Positions 1 through 6,497 of a stretch of 21,196 nt of DNA are shown piece after piece; the first letter of the stretch is position 1, and each line of letters begins with the position of its first letter. The position numbers were made by a program, and so were the translations under genes. The notes beneath the pieces are model-generated. The model saw nothing but the letters and a program-made list of their open reading frames with translations. It had not been told where the DNA came from and did not search any database. The DNA is from Oscillospiraceae bacterium. GTDB lineage: Bacteria > Bacillota > Clostridia > Oscillospirales > Ruminococcaceae. Where the stretch lies: NCBI GenBank assembly GCA_022792755.1, contig JAAWBP010000053.1, forward strand, positions 1 through 21,196. The letters run 5' to 3'.

Positions 1-10
1 GGGTAAAGGT

Positions 11-131
11 ATCTCGCGGGTTGCCAACGCTATTGCTGGCACTGCCTGCGGATCGCGTATTGTTCAGCCGGGGACACCCGGCGCGCCTCGCGGGTTACCA
101 ACATTGTTATTTACACTACCTATGAATCGCG
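11..131 (+). repeat. Two B arms of the mosaic intergenic repeat with a GC hairpin between them
   Basis: The window opens inside a repeat. A B arm at 11-57 (starts ATCTCGCGGG, ends GGATCGCG) is followed by a hairpin at 67-82 (GCCGGG, loop GACA, CCCGGC) and a second B arm at 86-131 that starts CCTCGCGGGTTACCAAC. No A arm is seen here. Positions 24-72 match 3947-3995 with one mismatch. The second B arm runs into the 3' end of the DMT transporter gene and encodes its last residues and stop codon. Confidence 0.8.
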
Positions 132-1007
132 TTTGGCCGGTCTGGCCACAGACCGCCGTTTGTTGTAAAAGAACATGGCGGCCGAGATGCCGCAGATGAG
201 GAAATACCCCAAAAAGCTCCAGCCGTCGGGAACCTGGCCGAAGAGGAAGAAGCCCAGCAGGGCGGAAAATAAAACCTGGGTGTAGTCGAAGACCGAGATC
301 TCCCGGGCGGGGGCGCAGGAGTAGGCCGCCGTCACGGTGAACTGTCCGCCCGCCGCCGCGAGCCCCGCTAGGAGGAGAAAGCAGAGCTGCTGCCAGGTCA
401 TCGGATGGAAGTCGAAGAGGAGGAAGGGCAGGGTCGCAAGGCAGGAAAAGGCGGAAAAGAAAAAGACGATGAACGGCCCGCGCTCCCCCCGATTGCTCAG
501 GTACCGCACCGTGGTGTAGGCGAGCCCCGCACTCAGCCCGCCCAGCAGGCCGACGAGGGCGGGAAGGCTGTCGGCAAAGGCGGAGGCCGAGGGCTTGATG
601 ATGAACAGGCTTCCGCCAAAAGCGGCGATAACGGCTAAGACCTGGAAGAGGCTGAGCTTCTCCTTCAGGAAGAAAAAGGATGCAATGACGGCGAAAAAGG
701 GCGCCAGCTTGCCGAGCATGGTCGCGTCCGAGAGGAGCATGTGGTCCACCGCATAGTAGTTTCCCAGGATGCCGATCGTCCCAAAAATGGAGCGGAGAAG
801 CAGAAATTTCAGGTTCCCGCGGTCAAAGTGGAATTTTTGTTCGGATTTTAACAAGATGACCAGTGCAAAAACCACCGCCACCAGGTTGCGGAAAAAGCTC
901 TTCTGAACCGACGGCAGATCGCCGGAAAGCCGGACGAAGGCGTTCATCAGCGCAAAAAAGAAGGCGGACAGGATGATGAAGATAATTCCTTTTGTTTTTG
1001 TGTTCAT
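120..1007 (-). CDS. DMT superfamily (EamA family) transporter
   Basis: This 295-residue membrane protein has the hydrophobic pattern of the drug/metabolite transporter superfamily: two EamA halves (about residues 8-137 and 150-282) giving about ten transmembrane helices. Length and organisation are typical of the family. Members export or import small metabolites; the substrate cannot be read from the sequence. The ATG at 1007-1005 is preceded by an AAGGAAG ribosome binding site. The last codons (R-D-S-stop) lie inside a B arm of the dispersed repeat at 86-131, so the natural C-terminus may have been altered by the repeat. The gene has its own long structured leader (about 1038-1173) and is separated from the upstream nitroreductase by a terminator, so it is probably transcribed alone. 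The family is certain; the role is unknown. Confidence 0.92.
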   Translation of the reverse strand: MNTKTKGIIFIILSAFFFALMNAFVRLSGDLPSVQKSFFRNLVAVVFALVILLKSEQKFHFDRGNLKFLLLRSIFGTIGILGNYYAVDHMLLSDATMLGKLAPFFAVIASFFFLKEKLSLFQVLAVIAAFGGSLFIIKPSASAFADSLPALVGLLGGLSAGLAYTTVRYLSNRGERGPFIVFFFSAFSCLATLPFLLFDFHPMTWQQLCFLLLAGLAAAGGQFTVTAAYSCAPAREISVFDYTQVLFSALLGFFLFGQVPDGWSFLGYFLICGISAAMFFYNKRRSVARPAKRDS

Positions 1008-1037
1008 AGCAGCTTCCTTGTTGTAGTGTTATCCTTC

Positions 1038-1173
1038 GCCCGCAGACGCAATCGAAGATTGCCGACGGGCGCCCGGAAAATCTTGCCGCCCCCCGATGGC
1101 CGCAGGAAAAACTCCACGGCATAAGCCGAAGCCTTGTCAATACAAACTTCCGGATGCCTGAGAGGGCATTATA
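1038..1173 (-). promoter_or_regulatory. Structured leader of the DMT gene with terminator-like hairpin
   Basis: On the minus strand a perfect TATAAT (1173-1168) is followed at once by a long hairpin (1164-1112) whose arms are CTC-CAGGCAT-CGGAAG and CTTCGG-ATGCC-TGGAG, and then by TTTTT (1111-1107). This resembles an intrinsic terminator or attenuator. A second stem-loop (1070-1038, GCCCG/CGGGC outside, GCAATC/GATTGC inside) lies nearer the start codon. No good -35 box pairs with the TATAAT, so the start point is uncertain. A related hairpin occurs at 7391-7439 beside another TATAAT. The ligand or signal is unknown. Confidence 0.4.
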
Positions 1174-1214
1174 AGCGCACGTTGTGCTTTTTTGTGTTAT
1201 ACTATAAGAAAGGG

Positions 1215-1243
1215 AAAAAGCCCGCACCGGTTCCGGCGCGGGC
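1215..1243 (-). terminator. Intrinsic terminator of the nitroreductase gene
   Basis: Read on the minus strand, GCCCGCGCCGG-AA-CCGGTGCGGGC is followed by TTTTT. It begins 7 bp after the nitroreductase stop codon. Confidence 0.88.
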
Positions 1244-1250
1244 AGAGTTC

Positions 1251-1769
1251 TTACACGTAGACGATGACGCCCTTGTTCTCACGGTCTTTTGCCGGTGCGG
1301 TCACAGCGTAGCCGAGGGCCGCACATCCGCAGACCTGGTGGTTCTCCGGAACGCTGAAGCCGTTCAGGACGGCCCGCACCTCCGGGTTGTCATAGGTGTC
1401 GGTCAGCTGGTTGATCCAAACCGAGTCGATCCCGAGCTCGTGCGCCGCCAGGAAGATATTCTCCAGCGCACAGGAGCAGTCGGCCATTGCGTGGGAGTAA
1501 TCCACAGGGGCGGAGACGATGACCAGCACCGGCGCGTTGTAAAAGCGGTGATAGCCGGGATTCCCCAGCGCCGTGCCAACCGCCTTCTGGAGCTTGGTCA
1601 GCTTATCGGCGTCCTGGACGACAGTGAACTGCCAGTTTTGGGTGTTGTTGGCACTTGGGGCGTAAAGGCCCGCAGTCAAGATCTGCTCCAGGTCGTTTTT
1701 GGGAAGCGGCTTGTCTTGATAGGAGCGCACGCTCCGCCGTGTTTTGATGGTCTCCAATGTCTGGCTCAT
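1251..1769 (-). CDS. Nitroreductase family protein (FMN-dependent oxidoreductase)
   Basis: This 172-residue protein has the short nitroreductase fold. Residues 11-17 (RRSVRSY) and 37-48 (APSANNTQNWQF) match the two FMN-contacting stretches near the N-terminus, and ALGYA at 151-155 is the usual C-terminal segment. Such enzymes are cytoplasmic FMN dimers that reduce nitro compounds, quinones or flavins with NAD(P)H; some short clostridial members have other redox roles. The ATG at 1769-1767 is chosen because GGGAGG precedes it at good spacing and the conserved N-terminus begins there; the open frame continues upstream to 2027 without family similarity. It has its own promoter (1906-1934) with a palindrome in the spacer, a leader of about 130 nt and its own terminator, so it is a single-gene unit. 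The physiological substrate is not known. Confidence 0.93.
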   Translation of the reverse strand: MSQTLETIKTRRSVRSYQDKPLPKNDLEQILTAGLYAPSANNTQNWQFTVVQDADKLTKLQKAVGTALGNPGYHRFYNAPVLVIVSAPVDYSHAMADCSCALENIFLAAHELGIDSVWINQLTDTYDNPEVRAVLNGFSVPENHQVCGCAALGYAVTAPAKDRENKGVIVYV

Positions 1770-1905
1770 GGTAAAAACCTCCCTGATTTTGTAAAAATTT
1801 GCCCGGCGGGATCGCTTCTGCCGGTTGCCCGATCCTTTCTTTAGTGGGGCCGCTGCCCCGAAACAGATGCTGAAACGGTGAAGTGCCGGCCGGGGCGACA
1901 GATTC

Positions 1906-1934
1906 AGCATAGCACGATTTCCGCGGAATTGCAA
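1906..1934 (-). promoter_or_regulatory. Sigma-A promoter of the nitroreductase gene with a palindrome in the spacer
   Basis: On the minus strand: TTGCAA (1934-1929), a 17-bp spacer, and TATGCT (1911-1906). The spacer begins with the perfect 10-bp palindrome TTCCGCGGAA, a likely place for a repressor or redox regulator to bind. The leader down to the ATG contains a possible CCGGC/GCCGG stem followed by ATTTTT, which could attenuate transcription. Confidence 0.6.
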
Positions 1935-1945
1935 GGGGCCGCGCC

Positions 1946-2310
1946 CGTGTCCGTGCCCGGACTGGGCAATCGCGGCGGGGAGCCCCCGCGGGCAAACGCG
2001 ATTCGTAGGTAGAATAAGTAACAACATTGGTAACCCGCGAGATACCTTTACCCCATTTATTTTATTTCAAGTATCTCGCAGGACAAAAATCTAAAAATCG
2101 GTAAAACGTCAGAGTGCGAAATACCAGCAGGGGTACCCTGCCCCGCGCGGCGCGCCGGGTGTCCCCGGCGGGACAATTCGCGATCCACAGGCAGACAAAA
2201 TAACAACGCTGGTAACCCGCGAGATTATATGTTTTGTACAACGCGTCTCGCAGGACTGAACCTTTTAATTGGTACAGCGCCGGTGTGCGGAATTGTCCCG
2301 CCCGGCCACA
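1946..2310 (-). repeat. Two reverse-oriented mosaic repeats between nitroreductase and yaaA
   Basis: This gap is filled by two units in reverse orientation. The first has a B arm at 1997-2043, an AT-rich loop and an A arm at 2073-2120, with outer hairpins at 1975-1989 (GCGGGG-AGC-CCCCGC), 2127-2141 (GCAGGG-GTA-CCCTGC) and 2154-2169 (GCCGGG-TGTC-CCCGGC). The second has its B arm at 2179-2225 and A arm at 2246-2291. That second B arm is identical over 47 bases to the one at 20938-20984. No clear promoter for yaaA could be picked out of the repeat. Confidence 0.85.
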
Positions 2311-2351
2311 GGCCCGCGGCCGGCCGCGCAGATGGAGGAGGGAACAAAAGG

Positions 2352-3101
2352 ATGATCGCTTTTTTAGCGCCCGCAAAGAATATGCAGCCGGGCGCCTTGC
2401 CGACGGGGATCCCCGGCCGTCCCCGGTTTTTGGAGCAGACGGGGGCGATCCTGGAGGCGGTAAAGGAGTACCAGCCCTGGCAGCTCGAACAGCTGCTGAA
2501 GCTCAGCCCGGAGCTCGCGTGGGAGGCTTTTGCAAGGCATCAGGATTTAAACCCCGAGCTGCCCGGCGTCCCGGCACTCCTCGCTTACAAAGGGCTCGCC
2601 TACCTCCATCTGAACCCGCAGGATTTCACAGCCGGGGATTTCGACTTTGCCGAGCGCAGCCTACGGATTGCGAGCGCGCTCTATGGGCTGCTCTCCCCAA
2701 AAGACGGGATTCATCCCTACCGGCTGGAGCTGCGCTGTAAGCTCACGGTGGAGGGGAAATCCCTCTACCGCTTTTGGGGGGATACCGTCTACCGCGCGGC
2801 CTTCCGTTCCGGCGATGCGGTGGTCAACCTCGCCTCCCGGGAATACGCCCAGCTGCTCCTCCCCTTTGTGAAGCCCGCGGATTCCTTCATCACCTGCGAT
2901 TTCCTGACCCCTGTCCGTGGGAAGCTCAAAACCCTGCCGGCCCGCGCAAAGATAGCGCGGGGAGAGATGGCCCGCTTCATCGTCAAGAACCGGCTGGAGG
3001 ATCCCGAAGAGTTAAAGCGGTTTTCCCGGGATGGCTACCGGTTTGCGGAGGGGCTCTCCAGCACGAGCCGGTTTGCTTTTATCCAGCACGGGGAGGGATG
3101 A
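2352..3101 (+). CDS. yaaA: Peroxide stress protein YaaA (UPF0246/DUF328 family)
   Basis: This 249-residue protein has the YaaA signature: an N-terminal (M)IAFLAPAKNM like the family's SPAK start, YKGLAYLHLNPQDF in the middle, then LYGLLSPKDGIHPYRLEL, NLASREY and the C-terminal AKIARGEMARFI and GYRFAEG blocks. The length is normal. In E. coli YaaA lowers free iron and protects DNA and proteins during hydrogen peroxide stress; the fold binds DNA, but its mechanism is unsettled. The ATG at 2352 follows GGAGGAGGG and starts the conserved region; an in-frame ATG at 2229 lies inside the repeat and is rejected. Its stop codon overlaps an ATG of the next gene (ATGA at 3098-3101), indicating translational coupling. 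Confidence 0.93.
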   Translation: MIAFLAPAKNMQPGALPTGIPGRPRFLEQTGAILEAVKEYQPWQLEQLLKLSPELAWEAFARHQDLNPELPGVPALLAYKGLAYLHLNPQDFTAGDFDFAERSLRIASALYGLLSPKDGIHPYRLELRCKLTVEGKSLYRFWGDTVYRAAFRSGDAVVNLASREYAQLLLPFVKPADSFITCDFLTPVRGKLKTLPARAKIARGEMARFIVKNRLEDPEELKRFSRDGYRFAEGLSSTSRFAFIQHGEG

Positions 3102-3103
3102 GG

Positions 3104-3844
3104 ATGTCGGTGACCTGGAACCTCTGGCATGGCTGCCACAAATTGAGCGTGGGGTGTGCGAACTGTTATGTTTACCGGATGGACGGGCGTCACGGGAAGG
3201 ACAGCACCGTTGTCCGCAAGACGGGGAATTTCGACCTTCCGGTCAGGAAAAGGCGGGACGGAAGCTACCGGATCCCAGCGGGGGAAGTGGTCTACACCTG
3301 CTTTACCTCCGATTTTCTGCTCGAGGATGCCGACTGCTGGCGGCCGGAGGCCTGGCGGATGATGAGGGAGCGGCGCGACCTGGAATTCCTCTTCATCACC
3401 AAGCGGATCGACCGGCTGGCGGATTGTCTGCCGGCGGACTGGGGGGACGGGTATGAAAACGTCCACATCTGCTGCACGGTGGAGAATCAGGAGCGGGCCG
3501 ATTACCGCCTGCCGATCTTCCGGGCGCTGCCCGCCCGGAAGAAGAGCATCGTCTGTGAGCCCCTTCTGGAAGCGCTCGACCTGTCCCCCTACCTGGGGCC
3601 GTGGGTGCTCGAGATCATCGCGGGCGGGGAATCGGGGAGCGAAGCCCGCATCTGCCGCTACGAGTGGCTCCTCTCCCTGCGGGATCAGTGTGAGGCGTTC
3701 GGGGTGGCCTTCCGCTTCAAGCAGACCGGGGCCCGTTTTGTCAAGGACGGGCGGCTTTACCGGATCGAGCGGCGGTACCAGCATTCCCAGGCGCGGCGTG
3801 CCGGGATCGATTACCTGCCCTACGGGGAACAGATCCTCCGGTAA
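3104..3844 (+). CDS. DUF5131 (phage Gp37/Gp68 family) three-cysteine, radical-SAM-like protein
   Basis: This 246-residue protein begins MSVTWNLWHGCHKLS and carries C11-x6-C18-x2-C21, the three-cysteine motif that defines the DUF5131/Gp37-Gp68 family. The motif suggests an iron-sulfur cluster and a possible radical SAM chemistry, but the reaction is not established. Later conserved pieces include YTCFTSDFLLEDAD, EFLFITKR and the IIAGGESGSEAR block. Start choice: GGAGG at 3092-3096 is 7 nt from ATG 3104; ATG 3098, which overlaps the yaaA stop, is an alternative adding two residues. In other genomes the family often stands beside a 'three-Cys-motif partner' (TcmP) gene; none is present here, and its partner is yaaA instead. 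Coupling with yaaA hints at a role in oxidative or DNA-damage stress, which is inference. Confidence 0.88.
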   Translation: MSVTWNLWHGCHKLSVGCANCYVYRMDGRHGKDSTVVRKTGNFDLPVRKRRDGSYRIPAGEVVYTCFTSDFLLEDADCWRPEAWRMMRERRDLEFLFITKRIDRLADCLPADWGDGYENVHICCTVENQERADYRLPIFRALPARKKSIVCEPLLEALDLSPYLGPWVLEIIAGGESGSEARICRYEWLLSLRDQCEAFGVAFRFKQTGARFVKDGRLYRIERRYQHSQARRAGIDYLPYGEQILR

Positions 3845-4012
3845 TGCCCGTGCCCGGGCGGGGCAATTTCGCACACCAAGGTTTTACTAGCTTTAAGGCA
3901 GCTATCCTGCGAGGTGCGTTTTTCGAAACATGTGCCGCGCGGACTTCCAACGCTATTGCTGGCACTGCCTGTGGATCGCGTATTGTTCAGCCGGGATCAC
4001 CCGGCGCCGCAT
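3845..4012 (+). repeat. Mosaic repeat unit downstream of the DUF5131 gene
   Basis: Immediately after the stop codon comes the outer palindrome (about 3844-3864, TGCCC/GGGCA), then an A arm at 3868-3914 ending TCCTGCGAGG, a loop, a B arm at about 3935-3980 and a GCCGGG-ATCA-CCCGGC hairpin at 3990-4005. The hairpins directly after the stop may act as the 3' end of the yaaA-DUF5131 transcript; no T-run follows them. Confidence 0.85.
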
Positions 4013-4159
4013 GGAGAACCCCCGGCGAGGGTTCTCCACCGAGAAACATCCCACCGGGATGTTTCTCGCCTCTCCTGCGCTTTGCGACGGAAAGGATTTC
4101 GCCCTCTGCGGAGGGCGAACCGGGGCGCTGCCCCAGTACCCCGGCCGAGTGACCTCGGC
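4013..4159. other. Array of five consecutive perfect hairpins
   Basis: Five perfect inverted repeats follow one another between two mosaic repeats: 4013-4037 (GGAGAACCC stem, 7-nt loop), 4041-4067 (GAGAAACATCCC, 12-bp stem, ACC loop), 4098-4119 (TTCGCCCTC, 9-bp stem, TGCG loop), 4122-4134 (GGGGC, GCT loop) and 4144-4159 (GCCGAG, TGAC loop). None is followed by a T-run, so they are not ordinary terminators. No convincing gene overlaps them. They lie between the convergent DUF5131 and pentapeptide genes. Confidence 0.8.
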
Positions 4160-4170
4160 AGGACAATTCG

Positions 4171-4439
4171 GCGGGGAACCCCCGCTGGTATTCGCACCCG
4201 AACGCTTCATCAATTTTTAAGCGATCATCCTGCGAGGTGCATTTTACAAATTATAGAGCAATGTGCCGTGCGGGATATATACCTATAAGTTCGGTATTAC
4301 TTAGGGATCGCGTCTGTCCCGCCGGGATCACCCGGCCTTGCGAGGTGTTTATGATAAAGCGAGTATGGCGCGCCTCGCGGGATATCAGTCCCGCTCTTAG
4401 CACGGCTTATGAATCGCGATTGTCCAGCCCGGTCACGGA
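4171..4439 (+). repeat. Mosaic repeat plus a truncated copy, reaching the pentapeptide gene stop
   Basis: A hairpin (4171-4185, GCGGGG-AAC-CCCCGC) precedes an A arm at 4191-4239, a loop, a B arm at 4263-4312 and a GCCGGG-ATCA-CCCGGC hairpin at 4321-4336. A second copy follows with its A arm cut to about 12 bp (4336-4347) and a B arm at 4373-4418, ending in the outer module TTGTCCAGCCCGGTCAC at position 4435. The stop codon of the next gene begins at 4442, so the repeat lies directly against the coding region. Confidence 0.85.
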
Positions 4440-5048
4440 CTAGAGGCAGACGCAGCCCATCGCCTCGGCAACCAGGACAGCCTGGGCGATGTCGATCCTC
4501 GTTCCCTTCATCCGGATGGAGGAGAAATCGATCCCCGTGAGAAGGGCGCCCCGCAGGTCGGCCTGCCGGAGATCCGCCCCGGTCAGAACAGCGTGGCGGA
4601 GGTCGGTTTCCCGCAGGTCGGCTTTTTCGAGCCGGCAGTTTTGCAGGAAGGCGTTTTCGAATTTCATCCCCCGCAGGTTCCACCCGCGCAGGTCGCTGTC
4701 GTTGAAGATGGTGTAAGAGTAGTCGCCGCCCCGCAGCTCCAATGCGGTCAGGTCAGCCCCTGAGAAGACGCTGCCGGTGCACTTGCACTCCAGGAATTCG
4801 GCGGAAAAGAGGCTGGCGGCGTGGAAAATACAGTTGAGGAAAAGGCTGGCCCGGTGGATGGAGCCGTTGAGCCGGGCGAATGAGAAGTCGCATGTTTCGA
4901 AGGTGCAGCGGCTGGTCAGAAGGTTCGGCATCAGGCTGCCCTTGAAGCTGCATTGTTTAAACCGCACCGCATCGAGGGAAAGCTCGCTGAAATCGAAATC
5001 GGTGAAGGATTCTCCACTGTATTCCATCCCGTTTTGGATGAACTCCAT
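4440..5048 (-). CDS. Qnr-like pentapeptide-repeat protein
   Basis: The 202 residues are built of pentapeptide repeats with the A(D/N)LXX pattern, clearest at residues 94-175 (for example SGADL, EKADL, RETDL, TGADL, RQADL). These fold as a right-handed square beta-helix. The C-terminal segment (183-202, TRIDIAQAVLVAEAMGCVCL) resembles the helical tail of Qnr proteins, which mediates dimerisation, and the total length is close to the roughly 215 residues usual for Qnr. Qnr and MfpA proteins mimic DNA and protect gyrase and topoisomerase IV from quinolones; whether this one does is unproven. The ATG follows GGAGGG. The stop lies at the edge of a repeat. No promoter was identified between it and the upstream repeat. 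Confidence 0.88.
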   Translation of the reverse strand: MEFIQNGMEYSGESFTDFDFSELSLDAVRFKQCSFKGSLMPNLLTSRCTFETCDFSFARLNGSIHRASLFLNCIFHAASLFSAEFLECKCTGSVFSGADLTALELRGGDYSYTIFNDSDLRGWNLRGMKFENAFLQNCRLEKADLRETDLRHAVLTGADLRQADLRGALLTGIDFSSIRMKGTRIDIAQAVLVAEAMGCVCL

Positions 5049-5088
5049 CTTTTTTATCCCTCCTCAAAATATCCCCTCGATTGACAAG

Positions 5089-5393
5089 GGCCGGGTGGCC
5101 CCGGTGGCCAACACGCACCCAAACGGTTTATTGGTCTTTAAGTCGTTATCCTGCGAGGCGGCTCGCGGGATACAAATCTATAAGTCAATACAACTTGGGT
5201 ATCGCGTTTGTCCAGCCGGGGTCACCCGGCGCGGAGTACCTCCGCTGGTATTTCGCATCCTAACGCTTTATCAGTTTTTGAGTGACCGTCCGCGAGGCGC
5301 ATGAAACAGAATAACTACAACGTACCTCGCGGGTTACCAACGGTTATTACTTATTCTGCCTACGGATCGCGACTGCCTGCGGGGGCTCCCCGC
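5089..5393 (+). repeat. Two mosaic repeats between the pentapeptide and kinase genes
   Basis: The first copy is compact: A arm 5110-5158 and B arm 5161-5206 meet with almost no loop, so CTGCGAG and CTCGCGG form a tight stem. It is bordered by near-palindrome 5090-5105 and hairpin 5215-5230 (GCCGGG-GTCA-CCCGGC). The second copy has hairpin 5231-5245 (GCGGAG-TAC-CTCCGC), A arm 5251-5298, a loop of about 25 nt, B arm 5324-5371 and hairpin 5379-5393 (GCGGGG-GCT-CCCCGC). That last hairpin ends 5 bp from the kinase gene's stop codon. Confidence 0.87.
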
Positions 5394-5397
5394 CGCC

Positions 5398-6165
5398 CTA
5401 TTTCAAAGCGTTTTCCAGAAGCGTTCGGTTCCGCCAGACCCAGTAGAGGCTCCGGCTCCGCCAGGCGAAGCCCCAAAGAGGGCCGCTGTCCTCAAAGGTG
5501 AGGCCGGGGTCGATCGCCTCGTGTGCCGTCTCGCAGATGATCACCTCGAGGATCTGCTCCGTCAGACGGGCCCGCCGCCTTTGCTCCAGGCCATAGCCTT
5601 CGCAGATCAGCCGCACCTGCCTCGCCCGTCCTTCCGGGGAGGGGAGATCGTAAAGCGCCTGGAGGTCGTCATCCACCAGCTGGGGGAAGAGCCAGCAAAC
5701 CCGGGCCAGTTCAACCAGTGGGTCGAGCGGCCCGGAGTATTCCCAGTCCACCAGACAGCTCGGCTTCCCGCCTTCGGTCAGCAGGTTCCAGGGCGCGAGG
5801 TCGCCGTGGCACCAGATCCGCTCCCCGCCGCCGATCTCCCGCAGGTACCAGCTTTGAAAGCCGAGGGATCCCTCCGGCTCAAAATCCGCCGCCGCTTGGT
5901 GGAGCGCTGCCGTGAGGGCGCCGACCTCGAAGAGTGCATCGTCTGTCCACTTCTGAGGGTGGACCAGCTCCCCGCCGTCGTATTCGGTCAGCTCCCTCCC
6001 GTCCCGAATCCCGATGAACCGCTCCACCGGAAGGCCCTTTCCCTCCAGATGGCGCAGGAAAGCGGCGATGTTGGGCGACCAGGGATGCGCCGGCCGGCTG
6101 ACGGTCCGCCCCTCCCGCACGACGCCCTTTGCCCCGGACAGGATGGATTTTTGTTCTTCGGGCAT
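5398..6165 (-). CDS. Aminoglycoside phosphotransferase/choline kinase-fold protein
   Basis: This 255-residue protein has the APH-type kinase core. HGD at residues 120-122 within WCHGDLAPWNLL gives the catalytic Asp122 and metal-binding Asn127, and CLVDWEYSGPLDP contains Asp140 of the DFG-equivalent. Length and motif order match choline/ethanolamine-kinase-like and APH family proteins, which phosphorylate small hydroxylated substrates (sugars, choline, antibiotics). The N-terminal ATP lobe is short and divergent, so the substrate cannot be assigned and resistance should not be assumed. The ATG at 6165 follows AAAGGAGGGGG with good spacing; the longer frame to 6234 has no such signal. The gene is isolated by repeats on both sides. 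Confidence 0.88.
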   Translation of the reverse strand: MPEEQKSILSGAKGVVREGRTVSRPAHPWSPNIAAFLRHLEGKGLPVERFIGIRDGRELTEYDGGELVHPQKWTDDALFEVGALTAALHQAAADFEPEGSLGFQSWYLREIGGGERIWCHGDLAPWNLLTEGGKPSCLVDWEYSGPLDPLVELARVCWLFPQLVDDDLQALYDLPSPEGRARQVRLICEGYGLEQRRRARLTEQILEVIICETAHEAIDPGLTFEDSGPLWGFAWRSRSLYWVWRNRTLLENALK

Positions 6166-6198
6166 GGAACCCCCTCCTTTGATAATTCTCTCGGTCTG

Positions 6199-6497
6199 GT
6201 GGAGTGACTCCGCGTCCGTGCCTGGACTGGACAAACGCGGCGGGGAGGAGCCCCCGCGGGCAGTCGCAATCCACAGATGGAATAAGGCATAATGCCGGTA
6301 ACCCGCGAGTCGCGTTGATTAGCAAATGTACCCCGCAGGACGATAACTTAAAGATCAGTAAAACATTTGGGTGCGTATTGGCCTGCTCGGCCCCGGGCGC
6401 GCCTTGCAGGATTGAAACCTTAAAAACTGGAAAATGGTTTGAGTGTGAAATACCGGCGGAGATACTCCGCCGAATTGCCCAGTCCGGGCACGGACGG
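6199..6497 (-). repeat. Reverse mosaic repeat with an extra A arm between kinase and HAD genes
   Basis: In reverse orientation: a hairpin at 6199-6213 (GTGGAG-TGA-CTCCGC), another at 6240-6257, a B arm at 6263-6310, a loop and an A arm at 6329-6377. A second A arm without its B partner follows at about 6400-6450, then hairpin 6456-6470 (GCGGAG-ATA-CTCCGC). The outer module ends directly at the HAD gene's stop codon (6498-6500). Confidence 0.85.

Noticed and set aside
2229..2351. Upstream start for yaaA at 2229
   Set aside because: It lies inside the repeat and adds residues not found in the family; GGAGGAGGG before 2352 decides the start.
3868..5393. CRISPR array
   Set aside because: The repeats are irregularly spaced, occur in both orientations and are not separated by uniform spacers; no cas gene is present.
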